Position numbers and translations under genes: made by a program. Below the pieces are notes generated by a model that was not told where the DNA came from, did no database searches, and saw nothing but the letters and a program-made list of their open reading frames with translations. From Neomesorhizobium albiziae (GTDB lineage Bacteria; Pseudomonadota; Alphaproteobacteria; Rhizobiales; Rhizobiaceae): 64,000 nucleotides of DNA. Positions 24,201 to 31,589 of this stretch are shown in pieces (position 1 is the first letter of the stretch; each line of letters starts with the position of its first letter). Where the stretch lies: positions 21,696 to 85,695 of the forward strand of contig NZ_FOSL01000022.1 in NCBI RefSeq assembly GCF_900114255.1. The letters are read 5' to 3'.

Positions 24201-25252
24201 CCTGGGCCAAGGAATTGGCGCGCTGCCACAACCAAGCGGTGGTAGTCGAGTATTTCGAACTTCGCTTCACCCACGGGTTGATACATCTGCTGGCGGCAGT
24301 CACCCAGGCAGAGCGGGCCGGCTTCTCGGGCGAACTCGCCGTTGCTTCCGCCCAACTCGGCTGCGGCTTCGGTATTCTTGGACGCAAGCGTCTCTGCAAA
24401 CACTTTATTGAACGGGCCGAGCAGACCTCGGTAACGCTCGCCGATCCGGCTGTCCACGCTCATGTCTGCATGCTCGATGCACTGTGGCGCATCGGCCATT
24501 GCGACTGGGCGGCCGTCGATCAACGGCTCGATCAGTCGCAGGCGCTGTGCTTAGCCGCTGGTGATCAACTCCGCTGGTGTAACGCCCAGGTCATTCGCTT
24601 CTGGTCACTGTTCTACCGAGGCGACTGGACGGCTCTGGAGGCGGTTGCACAGGGGCTGTTGTCACGCGCACAAAACAGCGGCAACATCCAGCACGAAATC
24701 TGGGCGCTCCGCTGCAAGTCGACCTGTGTGCTCTACACGGACAGTCCTCGGGAGGCGGTCGACATCTTGCGGCTGATAACCTCCGCGATGCCAGAGTCGG
24801 CAGACATCTCGGCCCATATCTCCTGCAAGGGTTCCTTAGCGTTAGCACTCGCCCGTGTTGGCTCGCACGCCGAAAGTGTGCAGGCAGCCGTGGAGACACT
24901 ACAACTGCTCCAACGGATGGGCCGACCGACTGCGCACAGCACGCTGCTTGGCATCATCGAGGTTTGCGAGGTGCTACTGCGTGGCCGCGAGGCCGGACTT
25001 TCGCGCGAATACGACCAGTGGGGCCATTGGGAAGCACAAGGCCTCTACGAACTCAAGCGCTTCTGCCGCACCTTCCCTGTCGGCATCGCCCAATACGGCC
25101 TGTGGCGCGGCGTGGCGCTGTGGCTGGATGGCCGCACCAAACGGGCGCTTAAGGTATGGAAACAGGCCTTCGCTGTCGCGTCCCGCCTGTCCTTGCTGCA
25201 GGATAAGGCGATGATCTCCGCTGAAATCCGCCGCCGTCGCGATCAGATTTGA
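21230..25252 (+). CDS. Class III cyclase-like protein with NTPase domain (soluble adenylyl cyclase layout)
   Basis: 1340 residues. The first cyclase homology domain (about 33-200) has FVDISRYTAL (Asp41) and LAGDELLAYW (Asp91), the two metal-binding Asp positions. The second (about 265-420) has GVATGDALFRVVGG and GPPVNRAARLM, but its first Asp position is Ala (VFARVAG). An AAA/NB-ARC-like NTPase follows, with IGRHNELEFL, Walker A GEPGIGKTA (475-483) and Walker B LAVVLEDSQWLD. The remaining 600 residues are helical, TPR-like. Two cyclase domains, NTPase and helical repeats in this order match mammalian ADCY10 and many bacterial relatives. It probably makes cAMP, or acts as a sensor. It is divergent from the GMC fusion. 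Confidence 0.85.
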   Translation: MNDIRQALGSFLPLKLLQHIHGQHGVRPAAVEFPAAVIFVDISRYTALVEQFARRGQGGLEGIPGVLGRSYTRCVDQIIERGGEVLCLAGDELLAYWAADGESLAQAVRQAADCAEAICRNRSDGPESAGEAGPALHIGIGAGQLWAAAVGGQQVWNLLAGGDAVIQAAKSQVLARRWEYVLSEGAKRALADDDTIAVPRASGADFDRISGMPQPEWLTGFLPPQLQEVLLAPAQAAWAAGEGFAAETDGPQRLDARLDALAEIRPVSVVFARVAGIDDHDPLALSRHQELCTALQETSRARGGPPGELLIDDKGLVFIAAFGARGSFHRDDPHRAVDAARAIGPAVRDFGLSVSVGVATGDALFRVVGGARRRQLMVLGPPVNRAARLMTAVSGDVLCDAPTERASRMAFSFEKRGTLQLEGLGDMAPVFRPLEARPTALPPAALIGRHNELEFLKRSFEETRAGGNQLVAVLGEPGIGKTALVNAFTAELRAFGITVSVARAERDDRHTSLLAWRRVLESLLGLSPDGDGFIIVDALARRLDSNAPITGRLPLLADLLGIDLEQNEGTRHLDGAHRADATMRLMGELIDVLAPHPLAVVLEDSQWLDSASWRLLEWVLGSSTSVMLILCVRSEEVPDELRSLRNRMESARMNPIAADVDDPARFCRILDLEELDDRSIGKLVGRTLGDAPPQEELAHRISTLASGNPFFAEEISLTLRGEGLIAIREGAWRPIRPLDGLRYFEGVERVVRERVDRLEPAARDVLKAAAVVGRSFSDEAVAKLTEKEFDRGVLAAAFELLVAANLVRCQEGGRSYEFRHDQIRDVVYGSIPGDVRQRLHQALAGWMEGVGATLSNSDIAFLVQHFEAAGNVQKSVKYADLAATKALKVGAFREVGTFLEICFSHEPRQQPLSPADRRQAVRWRRQLAEAQYSRGDIHAQGVAIRRALSLAGVSVPHSRLGTAVRLIRGGARLALQQLWRSPTASGESDRAWAKELARCHNQAVVVEYFELRFTHGLIHLLAAVTQAERAGFSGELAVASAQLGCGFGILGRKRLCKHFIERAEQTSVTLADPAVHAHVCMLDALWRIGHCDWAAVDQRLDQSQALCLAAGDQLRWCNAQVIRFWSLFYRGDWTALEAVAQGLLSRAQNSGNIQHEIWALRCKSTCVLYTDSPREAVDILRLITSAMPESADISAHISCKGSLALALARVGSHAESVQAAVETLQLLQRMGRPTAHSTLLGIIEVCEVLLRGREAGLSREYDQWGHWEAQGLYELKRFCRTFPVGIAQYGLWRGVALWLDGRTKRALKVWKQAFAVASRLSLLQDKAMISAEIRRRRDQI

Positions 25253-25377
25253 GACCCGCAGGGACGCCTGTGGCTCCTGATCCTTCTGCCTGTCGATGGG
25301 GCTATTTTTGTCCAGTTCGAGCTAGCGATCGAAATGGCGCGTTGACCTGGCGTTCGAGTAAGCCCAGGCGACAGCCA

Positions 25378-25500
25378 ATGGCAAATGGAATGCTTCACTC
25401 ACCTGGGCCGAACACGCCCCCTTGGATAGGGAGCCGATGGTGGCCGTTCGTCGTCGGCGCGACCTTGGGTATCACGATGTTCCTAACGCTGAGATGTTGA
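25378..25500 (+). CDS. Possible single-pass membrane peptide (40 aa)
   Basis: From the ATG at 25378 the frame encodes MANGMLHSPGPNTPP, then WWPFVVGATLGITMFLTLRC, one plausible transmembrane helix at the C-terminus. There is no strong ribosome-binding site. It lies between the cyclase gene and a convergent MucR-type gene, 5 bases from the latter's stop. It may be a chance frame. Confidence 0.25.
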   Translation: MANGMLHSPGPNTPPWIGSRWWPFVVGATLGITMFLTLRC

Positions 25501-25504
25501 CCCG

Positions 25505-25768
25505 CTAGGCTGCCTTCCTGCGTCCGCTCTTAACTGGCTTCGGTGCTTCTGCCTTGCGGCCAAGGCCTATCTTCTTGGCGAGTGTCGAACGCGCCGCGGC
25601 GTAGGCAGGAGCAACCATCGGGTAGTCGAAGGAAAGTTTCCACTTGGCGCGATACGCGTCTGGTGTCAGTCCGTGATGGGTCGTTAGGTGCCGTTTCAGC
25701 GACTTGAACTTTTTTCCATCCTCAAGGCAGATAATGTGATCGTTTTGCACAGAACGCTTCGGATTCAT
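25505..25768 (-). CDS. Short MucR/Ros-type transcriptional regulator
   Basis: 87 residues. The DNA-binding core is typical: [22 protein letters not shown], then [10 protein letters not shown] and [21 protein letters not shown]. The zinc ligands would be Cys, Asp, His, His (CLED in place of Ros CxxC), the variant known from MucR and the Mesorhizobium loti Ml proteins. The roughly 50-residue N-terminal oligomerisation region of normal MucR (about 140 residues) is absent; the protein starts right before the finger. It may therefore bind DNA without forming higher-order oligomers. It stands alone between unrelated genes. Confidence 0.85.
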   Translation of the reverse strand: MNPKRSVQNDHIICLEDGKKFKSLKRHLTTHHGLTPDAYRAKWKLSFDYPMVAPAYAAARSTLAKKIGLGRKAEAPKPVKSGRRKAA

Positions 25769-26002
25769 GGCCTGCCGATGGCGAAGCGAACTGCCCGCGC
25801 GATCGCGCGGTCAGGGATCCTTCATGTCGCCCTGTTCGGTATCCTGTGGCGCAATCATCGTTCAACGCGATTGAGCAAATGAAATTCTGCTTCAGGTTTC
25901 AAGTGTCCTAAGGACAATTGGAAGCCGCGACTTCTGAGGATACAATGCAATCCCTGAGTCTGCGTAGATGTACTGAGTCTTGGACCCCAAGAGGAGGCAA
26001 AG

Positions 26003-26293
26003 ATGAGCGAGGACAGGGAAGAGCGGGTTCGGCAGCGGGCCCACGAGATTTGGGAGCGCGAAGGCCGACCTCACGGTCACGAGAAGAAGCACTGGGAGCA
26101 AGCTTCCACCGAGGTCGACGCAGAGCAGGATTCGAAATCCGCCGACGCGGCTCCAGCGACAGGCACTAGTCCGCCTGTGGAGAAACCTGGGAGCAAGCGC
26201 CGTGCGGCCAAGACCACGCAGACAAAGGCGAGCAAACCCGCCGGACCGGCTAAATCCACTTCCAAGCGGACCCCGGCACGATCGAAATCGTGA
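26003..26293 (+). CDS. DUF2934-containing basic protein
   Basis: 96 residues with GAGGAGG 6 bases before the ATG. Residues 4-30 (REERVRQRAHEIWEREGRPH, then EKKHWEQA) are the complete DUF2934 motif. The remainder is a low-complexity Lys/Ala/Pro/Ser/Thr tail (KRRAAKTTQTKASKPAGPAK) like the tails of histone-H1-like bacterial proteins. A nucleic-acid or chromatin association is plausible but unproven. It is a single gene with its own promoter region. Confidence 0.8.
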   Translation: MSEDREERVRQRAHEIWEREGRPHGHEKKHWEQASTEVDAEQDSKSADAAPATGTSPPVEKPGSKRRAAKTTQTKASKPAGPAKSTSKRTPARSKS

Positions 26294-26374
26294 CTGAAAT
26301 ATTCGAGATGGTCGCCTCCGGATCTACCTGGAGCCGGAGGCGAAGCATCGTAAAGTTGCCACTGCCATTTCGCC

Positions 26375-26469
26375 GCCGGCAGGTCGGGATCTATTCCTCT
26401 GCAACATCGAGGCGATCAGCCGGCAGGTCGGGATCTATTCCTCTGCAACATCGAGGCGATCAGCCGGCA
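26375..26469. repeat. 44-bp tandem duplication (2.2 copies)
   Basis: A 44-base unit starting GCCGGCAGGTCGGG occurs at 26375-26418 and 26419-26462, followed by the first 7 bases of a third copy. The two copies appear identical, so the duplication is recent. 44 is not a multiple of three. With one copy removed, a single frame reads through RLRIYLEPEAKHRKVATAIS, RDLFLCNIEAISRHDNLFE and on to a stop after TAKEVS. The duplication therefore shifts the frame of a possible small coding sequence or remnant that has no visible start codon. Confidence 0.7.
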
Positions 26470-26566
26470 TGACAATCTCTTCGAAACCGCCAAAGAGGTA
26501 AGCTAAATCCCATAACTTGGAGAGCGAGGGATCGACCTTGGCGCGGCCGCGGACCGAGTGCGCTGC

Positions 26567-26902
26567 TCAAGCTTTCAGATGCAGAGTCACCAGGACCGTG
26601 CACTCGGAGCCGGGTGTAAAATTGGCGGCAACGCGCAACCAGTTGCCGAAGTGCTTCACCCGCAACACAGTGATGCCGCCCTCTTCAGCGGGCATCGACA
26701 CTTCAGTCCCTTCAGCCACCCAGCGCATGCCGTCTGGCGAAATCTCGACGCGAGCCTTGGGCTGCGTGCCCTTCGGCGTCTTGAGCGCCCGCACGAAGAT
26801 CACAGCTTCTCGCGCCCAGCCGGCCTCAAGCGGTTCGCTTGCGGCCGCCCCCGACCAGCGCTCATTGCGTGCGACAATCGCCGTTGTGTTCTCCGGCAGC
26901 AT
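26567..26902 (-). CDS. Hypothetical small beta-rich protein of sugar operon
   Basis: 111 residues starting MLPENTTAIVARNERWSGAA. Regular hydrophobic alternation (WAREAVIFVRALKTPKG, RVEISPDGMRWVAEGTEVSM, GITVLRVKHFGNWLRVAANF) suggests a compact beta sandwich. It has no signal peptide. Its start overlaps the last base of the preceding DUF6772 gene (26902), so the two are translationally coupled. It is the third gene of the minus-strand arm headed by the mandelate-racemase-like gene. It may form a complex with, or bind the same sugar as, the DUF6772 protein. Confidence 0.65.
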   Translation of the reverse strand: MLPENTTAIVARNERWSGAAASEPLEAGWAREAVIFVRALKTPKGTQPKARVEISPDGMRWVAEGTEVSMPAEEGGITVLRVKHFGNWLRVAANFTPGSECTVLVTLHLKA

Positions 26903-27807
26903 CAGAAGTCTCCCGAGATGCAGACGGAATCAATGTAGAGAAAGGCGCGTTTGTCCGCATCGGTCTCGACGAACAGCGCGAAGTTCAGCATGCACCACAG
27001 GTTCTTCATTGCAGGAATACGAATAGAATCGAAGCCCGCCATGTCGAAACTGCGGTCGTTGCAGCGGAAGCCAGTTGCCCGCATCGATTCCAGGTCGAAG
27101 TCGAAGCACAGATATGTCCAGTTCACCTTGGTCGGAATCTCGTTGTAGCAAAGTCGCTGCACACCGTCTGGCAGATCGCGCCAGCCCTCCGGCGCAAGAT
27201 GGTAGTGGCTGAACGTCTTGTCAGAGCGGCCGAGTGACCTGAACGGCGTCGACTCGGTCTTGAACTGCCATTTCTGAAGGTGCAGGCCGTGCTCGGCGTT
27301 GAGGAAACGCAGATGCGGCATCACCCGCTCATTGTCGCCGTCTCTGTCACCGCCCTGCAGGTCGAACAGCAAGCCCACCGATCGTACGTCGGTCTCGCTG
27401 AGCGTGAGCTCGTTCGCCTCCGGCTTGAACGTGAAATAGGCTTCGAAACGGATCGGCCCGCGCTTGCGAAAGGTGTGGCGCTTGATGGCGACGTTCTGGG
27501 CGCCGGCCTTGGGCCGCGTCGCGATCTTGAGCGCGTAGGAAGAACCCATGCCGCCATGCGATCCGGCGTCCCAGTGGCCAAGCGTCGACAGCATGGGGCT
27601 GGTGTGCTGGGCATAACCAGGCAGCATGGAATCGAGATCGTCCTCGTAGTTGCCGACAAGCTGTGACCAGCCGCAATGGCCGCGCGAAAAATCGTCCAGC
27701 GAGACGAGGCGCGGCAAGGGGTCGAAACGGCTGAGGTTGGGGTCGGCGCGCTGCATCGCCAGCCGCAGCGCCTCGGCCATGTCGATCATTGGCGTTTCCA
27801 AAGTCAC
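26902..27807 (-). CDS. DUF6772-family protein
   Basis: 301 residues, no signal peptide. Recognisable segments are FDPLPRLVSLDDFSRGHCGW near the N-terminus, GGMGSSYALKIATRPKAGAQ, and a C-terminal jelly-roll-like part with WTYLCFDFDLESMRATGFRC and CMLNFALFVETDADKRAFLY. The overall pattern is a lectin-like beta sandwich of about 300 residues, which I recall as DUF6772. It lies 13 bases after the dehydratase-like gene and is coupled to the next gene. The location argues for a cytoplasmic role in handling the imported carbohydrate. Function unknown. Confidence 0.65.
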   Translation of the reverse strand: MTLETPMIDMAEALRLAMQRADPNLSRFDPLPRLVSLDDFSRGHCGWSQLVGNYEDDLDSMLPGYAQHTSPMLSTLGHWDAGSHGGMGSSYALKIATRPKAGAQNVAIKRHTFRKRGPIRFEAYFTFKPEANELTLSETDVRSVGLLFDLQGGDRDGDNERVMPHLRFLNAEHGLHLQKWQFKTESTPFRSLGRSDKTFSHYHLAPEGWRDLPDGVQRLCYNEIPTKVNWTYLCFDFDLESMRATGFRCNDRSFDMAGFDSIRIPAMKNLWCMLNFALFVETDADKRAFLYIDSVCISGDF

Positions 27808-27820
27808 TGTGCCATCTCCC

Positions 27821-28963
27821 TCACTGTGCCCTGAGCCGTTTCACGGCGTCCCAATCAACCTCAATGCCAAGGCCGGTGCCTGTTGGCACTGGCAGCATGC
27901 CATTCTTCTGCCGATCGGCCCCCGGCGCCGCACCCGTGATCCACGTCTTGAACGGGCTTGAATCGGTCTCGCATTCCATCGCCTTGATGTTCGGCATTGC
28001 GGCGGCGAGGTGGACGCTTGCCGTCTCGCAGATGATGCCCGACATTCCGATATGGGGCGCATACTGAACGTCGTGCGCGGCGGCAAACTCGGCCATGCGC
28101 TTTGTCTCGGTGATCCCGCCGGAGCGCGCGACGTCCGGCTGCAGGTAGGACAATGTACGGTTGGCTACGAGCCGCATGGCTTGATCGAGCGTGTAGTTGC
28201 TCTCGCCCGCTGCCAGTGGAGTATCGCAGCGCTGTTTCAGCGCCTCGTACCCAGCCTCGTCTTCCGGCCGGATCGGCTCTTCGAACCAGAAATAGCGATT
28301 GTCGGTAAGGGCCCTGCCGACCTCGACAGCCTCCTCCAGCGTGTAGGCCCAGTTCGCGTCGACGCACAGATCGATGTCGTCGCCGGCGCGCTTTCTCAAA
28401 TGCGCGATGCGCCGGCATGCATCTTTTATCGGGTTTGCGACCTTCACCTTGATGCGCGGGAAGCCCTTTTCCAGGTAGCGGTCGAGCTCGCGCTCCATGA
28501 ATGTGTCATCGCCCCAGTTGACCGAAGCCGCGTATACCGGAACCTCGGCGCGACCCATGCCGCCCAAAAGCCGATAGATGGGCAGGTTCGCGACCTTTCC
28601 CAGAATGTCCCACAGCGCGATGTCGACGCCTGAGATCGCCTCGAACAGCATGCCGCCCGAACGGCCCGAAAGGGCGCGGCGCATGCTGTGCCAATGTGCC
28701 GTGATGTCGGTGGGGTTGTGGCCGACGAGCCGCGGCTTCAGCGACGTTTCGATCAGCTCGGCATAGGCTTTCGGCGAGAAGCGGGCGAGCGCCTCGCCAA
28801 CGCCGGTTATGCCGGCATCGGTGCGCACCTCGACCAGGCAGATTGAGACATCCGTATAGCGGCCCCACGACGTGACGGTTGGATGCGGCAAGGTCTGCGA
28901 CAGCGGATGGGCAATGACGTCCGTGATACGGATGTCGGCATTGGTGGAATTTTTGTCGCTCAC
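27821..28963 (-). CDS. Mandelate racemase/muconate-lactonizing-type sugar acid dehydratase
   Basis: 380 residues from a GTG at 28963, chosen because GAGGGGAAAG precedes it; an upstream ATG-like start would add 13 polar residues. Enolase-superfamily residues are in place: KVKVA (Lys172, Lys174), metal ligands Asp202 (DANWAY), Glu228 (EEP) and Glu254 (GES), and general acid/base His304 (YAPHIG). The family abstracts a proton alpha to a carboxylate; relatives in such operons dehydrate aldonic acids to 2-keto-3-deoxy acids. It is divergent from a GntR regulator that is the obvious controller. The exact substrate cannot be read. Confidence 0.88.
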   Translation of the reverse strand: MSDKNSTNADIRITDVIAHPLSQTLPHPTVTSWGRYTDVSICLVEVRTDAGITGVGEALARFSPKAYAELIETSLKPRLVGHNPTDITAHWHSMRRALSGRSGGMLFEAISGVDIALWDILGKVANLPIYRLLGGMGRAEVPVYAASVNWGDDTFMERELDRYLEKGFPRIKVKVANPIKDACRRIAHLRKRAGDDIDLCVDANWAYTLEEAVEVGRALTDNRYFWFEEPIRPEDEAGYEALKQRCDTPLAAGESNYTLDQAMRLVANRTLSYLQPDVARSGGITETKRMAEFAAAHDVQYAPHIGMSGIICETASVHLAAAMPNIKAMECETDSSPFKTWITGAAPGADRQKNGMLPVPTGTGLGIEVDWDAVKRLRAQ

Positions 28964-29026
28964 CCGCTTTCCCCTCGAGTCTTGGCACGGCTGGCCCCGC
29001 ATTTCTCATCAGTAGCGCCTAACAAG

Positions 29027-29061
29027 GTTGCTTGGCAACTGATTAACTTAGTTGCTAAGTT
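29027..29061. promoter_or_regulatory. Two GntR-type operator dyads
   Basis: GTTGCTTGGCAAC (29027-29039) and AACTTAGTTGCTAAGTT (29045-29061) are perfect dyads with 3-base centres, spaced two helical turns apart centre to centre. They lie between the dehydratase-like gene (minus) and the GntR gene (plus), directly before the latter. FadR-branch GntR proteins bind short dyads of this size, so they are probably bound by the adjacent regulator and control both arms. Confidence 0.7.
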
Positions 29062-29062
29062 G

Positions 29063-29869
29063 ATGGGCTACGTGCTAACGATGCGCGATCATGGGGCGAC
29101 AATGACAGAACAGCCTGACCGAAAGCCGATCTTTTCCGCCAAGCCGGCGAGTTCAGCACGGCTGGCCGACACGGTCTCGGATTCGATCGCGGCGGCGTTG
29201 TTCGACGGCCGCATCGCGCCTGGAGAGCCCCTGCCGCCGGAAGGAGAAATCGCCCGAGAGTTCGGGGTGTCGAAGCCGATCGCCCGCGAGGCGTTGCGCC
29301 AGCTGGGCGCTGCTGGTCTCATTCTTACCCAGCAGGGCAAGGTTGCACGCGCCAAGGCGTTGAACGGAGAGTCGCTGGAAAGGATCTACGGATACGCGGT
29401 GCGCTCGAGCCTGACCCGGCTTCGGGAGGCAAACGAGATGCGCCGGGTCATTGAGACCGGCATTGCTCGCGTTGCCGCCCAGCGGCGCGACAAGGCCGGC
29501 ATGGCTGCAATGCAGCGGGCGCTTGAAGAGATGTCTTCTGGCCTGGGGGATCCTGCCGCCTTCACCGAGGCCGACATCCTGTTTCACGTCGGCCTGGCCA
29601 TGGCGACTGGCAATTCGATGATCCGCGTGCAGATGGAAGGTATGCGCTCCGTCCAGCGCGAAGTTTCCGAGCTGTTTTCGCGGCGCGCCAATCGAACCAG
29701 AGCCGATTGGCAGGCCACGATCGACCGCCACCAGGCCCTTTACGACGCCATCGAAGCCGGCGACGGCACGCTAGCCGAGCAATGCATCATCAAACACTAT
29801 GCAGCAGCCGACATCGCCTCGCTTGAGGTGGCAGGCAAGCTCAAGTCCGAGAAGGGCAGGGACCGGTGA
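29063..29869 (+). CDS. GntR-family (FadR branch) transcriptional regulator
   Basis: About 268 residues from the ATG at 29063; ATGs at 29081 and 29102 are alternatives, and the last gives the most typical N-terminus. The winged HTH reads ADTVSDSIAAALFDGRIAPG, EPLPPEGEIAREFGVSKPIA, REALRQLGAAGLI. The C-terminal FCD-type helical domain has the Asp/His pattern RRVIETGIARVAAQR, ILFHVGLAMATGN and IDRHQALYDAIEAGD. The ligand is probably a sugar acid or lactone of this pathway. Its stop overlaps the next start (GTGA), so regulator and catabolic genes are co-translated. Confidence 0.88.
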   Translation: MGYVLTMRDHGATMTEQPDRKPIFSAKPASSARLADTVSDSIAAALFDGRIAPGEPLPPEGEIAREFGVSKPIAREALRQLGAAGLILTQQGKVARAKALNGESLERIYGYAVRSSLTRLREANEMRRVIETGIARVAAQRRDKAGMAAMQRALEEMSSGLGDPAAFTEADILFHVGLAMATGNSMIRVQMEGMRSVQREVSELFSRRANRTRADWQATIDRHQALYDAIEAGDGTLAEQCIIKHYAAADIASLEVAGKLKSEKGRDR

Positions 29870-30657
29870 GCGGCCAGCGCTTTTCCCTCGTTGGCCGCAG
29901 CGCACTGGTCACCGGCGCGAGTTCGGGCATCGGCCGCGCTGTAGCGCTCGGGCTGGCCGAGCAGGGCGCGCGGCTGGTGCTGCATCATTTCGGTGATGCG
30001 GCTGGGGCTGCCGAGACTGCACGCGCTATCGACAGCCAGACGCCCATTCTGGAAGCGGATTTTACCCAGCCAGGCGGCGCAGAGATGTTGGCCGACGCGG
30101 TGCTTGGCGAGCATGGGCCAATCGACATTCTTGTCGCCAACGCCGCGATTGAGCGACGCGCCGCGTGGCATGAGGTATCTGTCGCCGACATTGGTGCGCA
30201 TTTTTCAGCAAATTTCATGTCGCTGCTGACGCTGGCCCAGCGGCTGGTGCCACCTATGGCCGAGCGGGGTTGGGGCAGAGTGGTGGCCACCGGCAGCGTC
30301 ATGGCTTCGCGCCCACGTGCAGAAACGGTGGCTTATGCGGCCATGAAGGCGGCGCAGTTCACTGCCATCCGCGCCATCGCCCGCGACGTCGCCGCCCGTG
30401 GCGTAACCATGAATGTCGTGTCGCCAGGCGCCATCGAAATCGAGAAGAACGCTGCCCGATATGCAGAGCCGGCGTTCCGCAACGCCGTTGTGGCGAAAAT
30501 TCCCGCTGGCCGTCCAGGCCGGCCTGACGATCTGGTCGGCGCCGTGCTGTTCCTGTGCAGTGATGCCTCAGCTTACATCACCGGCACAAACCTACCGGTG
30601 GATGGTGGCTGGACCATCGGCGATGCCTCCGGCGCATTGCCGGGTGAGGCGGTGTGA
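29866..30657 (+). CDS. SDR-family dehydrogenase of sugar operon
   Basis: 263 residues. It has VTGASSGIG (cofactor), VANAAIE, catalytic Ser in VATGSVMAS, the YAAMK form of YxxxK, and a C-terminal FLCSDASAYITGTNLPVDGG. The set is complete, unlike the SDR at 783. In this operon the likely role is oxidation of an aldose to its lactone, or of a hydroxyl group of the sugar, ahead of the lactonase encoded next. It overlaps both neighbours by four bases or so. Confidence 0.9.
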   Translation: MSGQRFSLVGRSALVTGASSGIGRAVALGLAEQGARLVLHHFGDAAGAAETARAIDSQTPILEADFTQPGGAEMLADAVLGEHGPIDILVANAAIERRAAWHEVSVADIGAHFSANFMSLLTLAQRLVPPMAERGWGRVVATGSVMASRPRAETVAYAAMKAAQFTAIRAIARDVAARGVTMNVVSPGAIEIEKNAARYAEPAFRNAVVAKIPAGRPGRPDDLVGAVLFLCSDASAYITGTNLPVDGGWTIGDASGALPGEAV

Positions 30658-31589
30658 TGGCGCACGCCGACGTCACGATTTTCCGCAACCGTCGCGACGT
30701 GGTCGGCGAGGGGCCGGTGTGGGACGACGACGCCCGTTGCCTGTGGTGGGTAGACACTGTCGGCAAGACAATTCATCGCGCCGACCCCCTCAACGACAAC
30801 ACCGAAACATACGCAGTACCCCAACCGCCAGCTGCGCTGGCACTTGCAGACGACGGCGCGCTTATCGTGGCTGCTGGCCTCGCCTGGCTTCGCTTCGAGC
30901 CTGGCTTCGCCGCGCTCGCGCAGCATGCCATTTGGAGGCAACAACCTGCGTCGATGCGCTTCAATGATGGCGTCGTGGACGCGCGCGGGCGGTTCTGGAC
31001 GGGCACCCTGCACGAGGCGCGCGAGCCGGTGGGCGAGCTCTTGTGCCTCGACGAAGCCGAGGTCCGCTGCGTCGTGAATGGCTTGCGGACGCAGAATGGC
31101 TGCGCCATCTCGCCGGACAGCCGGACCTTCTACCTCGCCGACAGCCACCCGCACGTTTGCGCGATCTGGGCCTTCGACTTCGACCTTGAACGCGGCGACC
31201 TCGCCAATCGCAGGCTGTTCCACAGGCCATCCCACGGCCGGCCGGACGGTGCGGCGGTCGATAGCGATGGCTGCTACTGGTTCGCCGCCGTCGATGGTGG
31301 ACGCATTGTTCGCCTCGACCCCGACGGTGCCGAGATGTCGGCAGTCAAGCTGCCGGTATCGCGCCCGACAAAACCCGTCTTTGGAGGCAGCGATCTCTCG
31401 ACGATTTATGTGACGTCGATGAGCGCCGGGACCGATCCCGCTGTCGAGCCGATGGCCGGTGCCGTGCTTGCAATCGAAACCGGCGTGCGCGGCCTGCGCC
31501 AGCCCCGGGTCAACAACAGCCCCGCCAAGGCCCGACCCCTTGCAGGCGCATCTCAAACAGCTGATCCAATTGGGAGGAAACGCAAATGA
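30657..31589 (+). CDS. SMP-30/gluconolactonase-family lactonase
   Basis: 310 residues from the ATG at 30657, with a GTG immediately before as alternative. The six-bladed propeller family is shown by GEGPVWDDDARCLWWVDTVG (metal Glu), MRFNDGVVDARGRFWTGTL (Asn, Asp), NGLRTQNGCAISPDSRTFYL (Asn) and SHGRPDGAAVDSDGCYWFA (Asp), ending PTKPVFGGSDLSTIYVTSM. It hydrolyses sugar lactones to aldonic acids in the cytoplasm, using a divalent metal. The stop overlaps the start of the binding-protein gene, whose ribosome-binding site GGGAGGA lies inside this gene's end. Confidence 0.92.
   Translation: MAHADVTIFRNRRDVVGEGPVWDDDARCLWWVDTVGKTIHRADPLNDNTETYAVPQPPAALALADDGALIVAAGLAWLRFEPGFAALAQHAIWRQQPASMRFNDGVVDARGRFWTGTLHEAREPVGELLCLDEAEVRCVVNGLRTQNGCAISPDSRTFYLADSHPHVCAIWAFDFDLERGDLANRRLFHRPSHGRPDGAAVDSDGCYWFAAVDGGRIVRLDPDGAEMSAVKLPVSRPTKPVFGGSDLSTIYVTSMSAGTDPAVEPMAGAVLAIETGVRGLRQPRVNNSPAKARPLAGASQTADPIGRKRK

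Noticed and set aside
26375..26469. CRISPR-like repeats
   Set aside because: The copies are directly adjacent without spacers and number only two; it is a simple tandem duplication.
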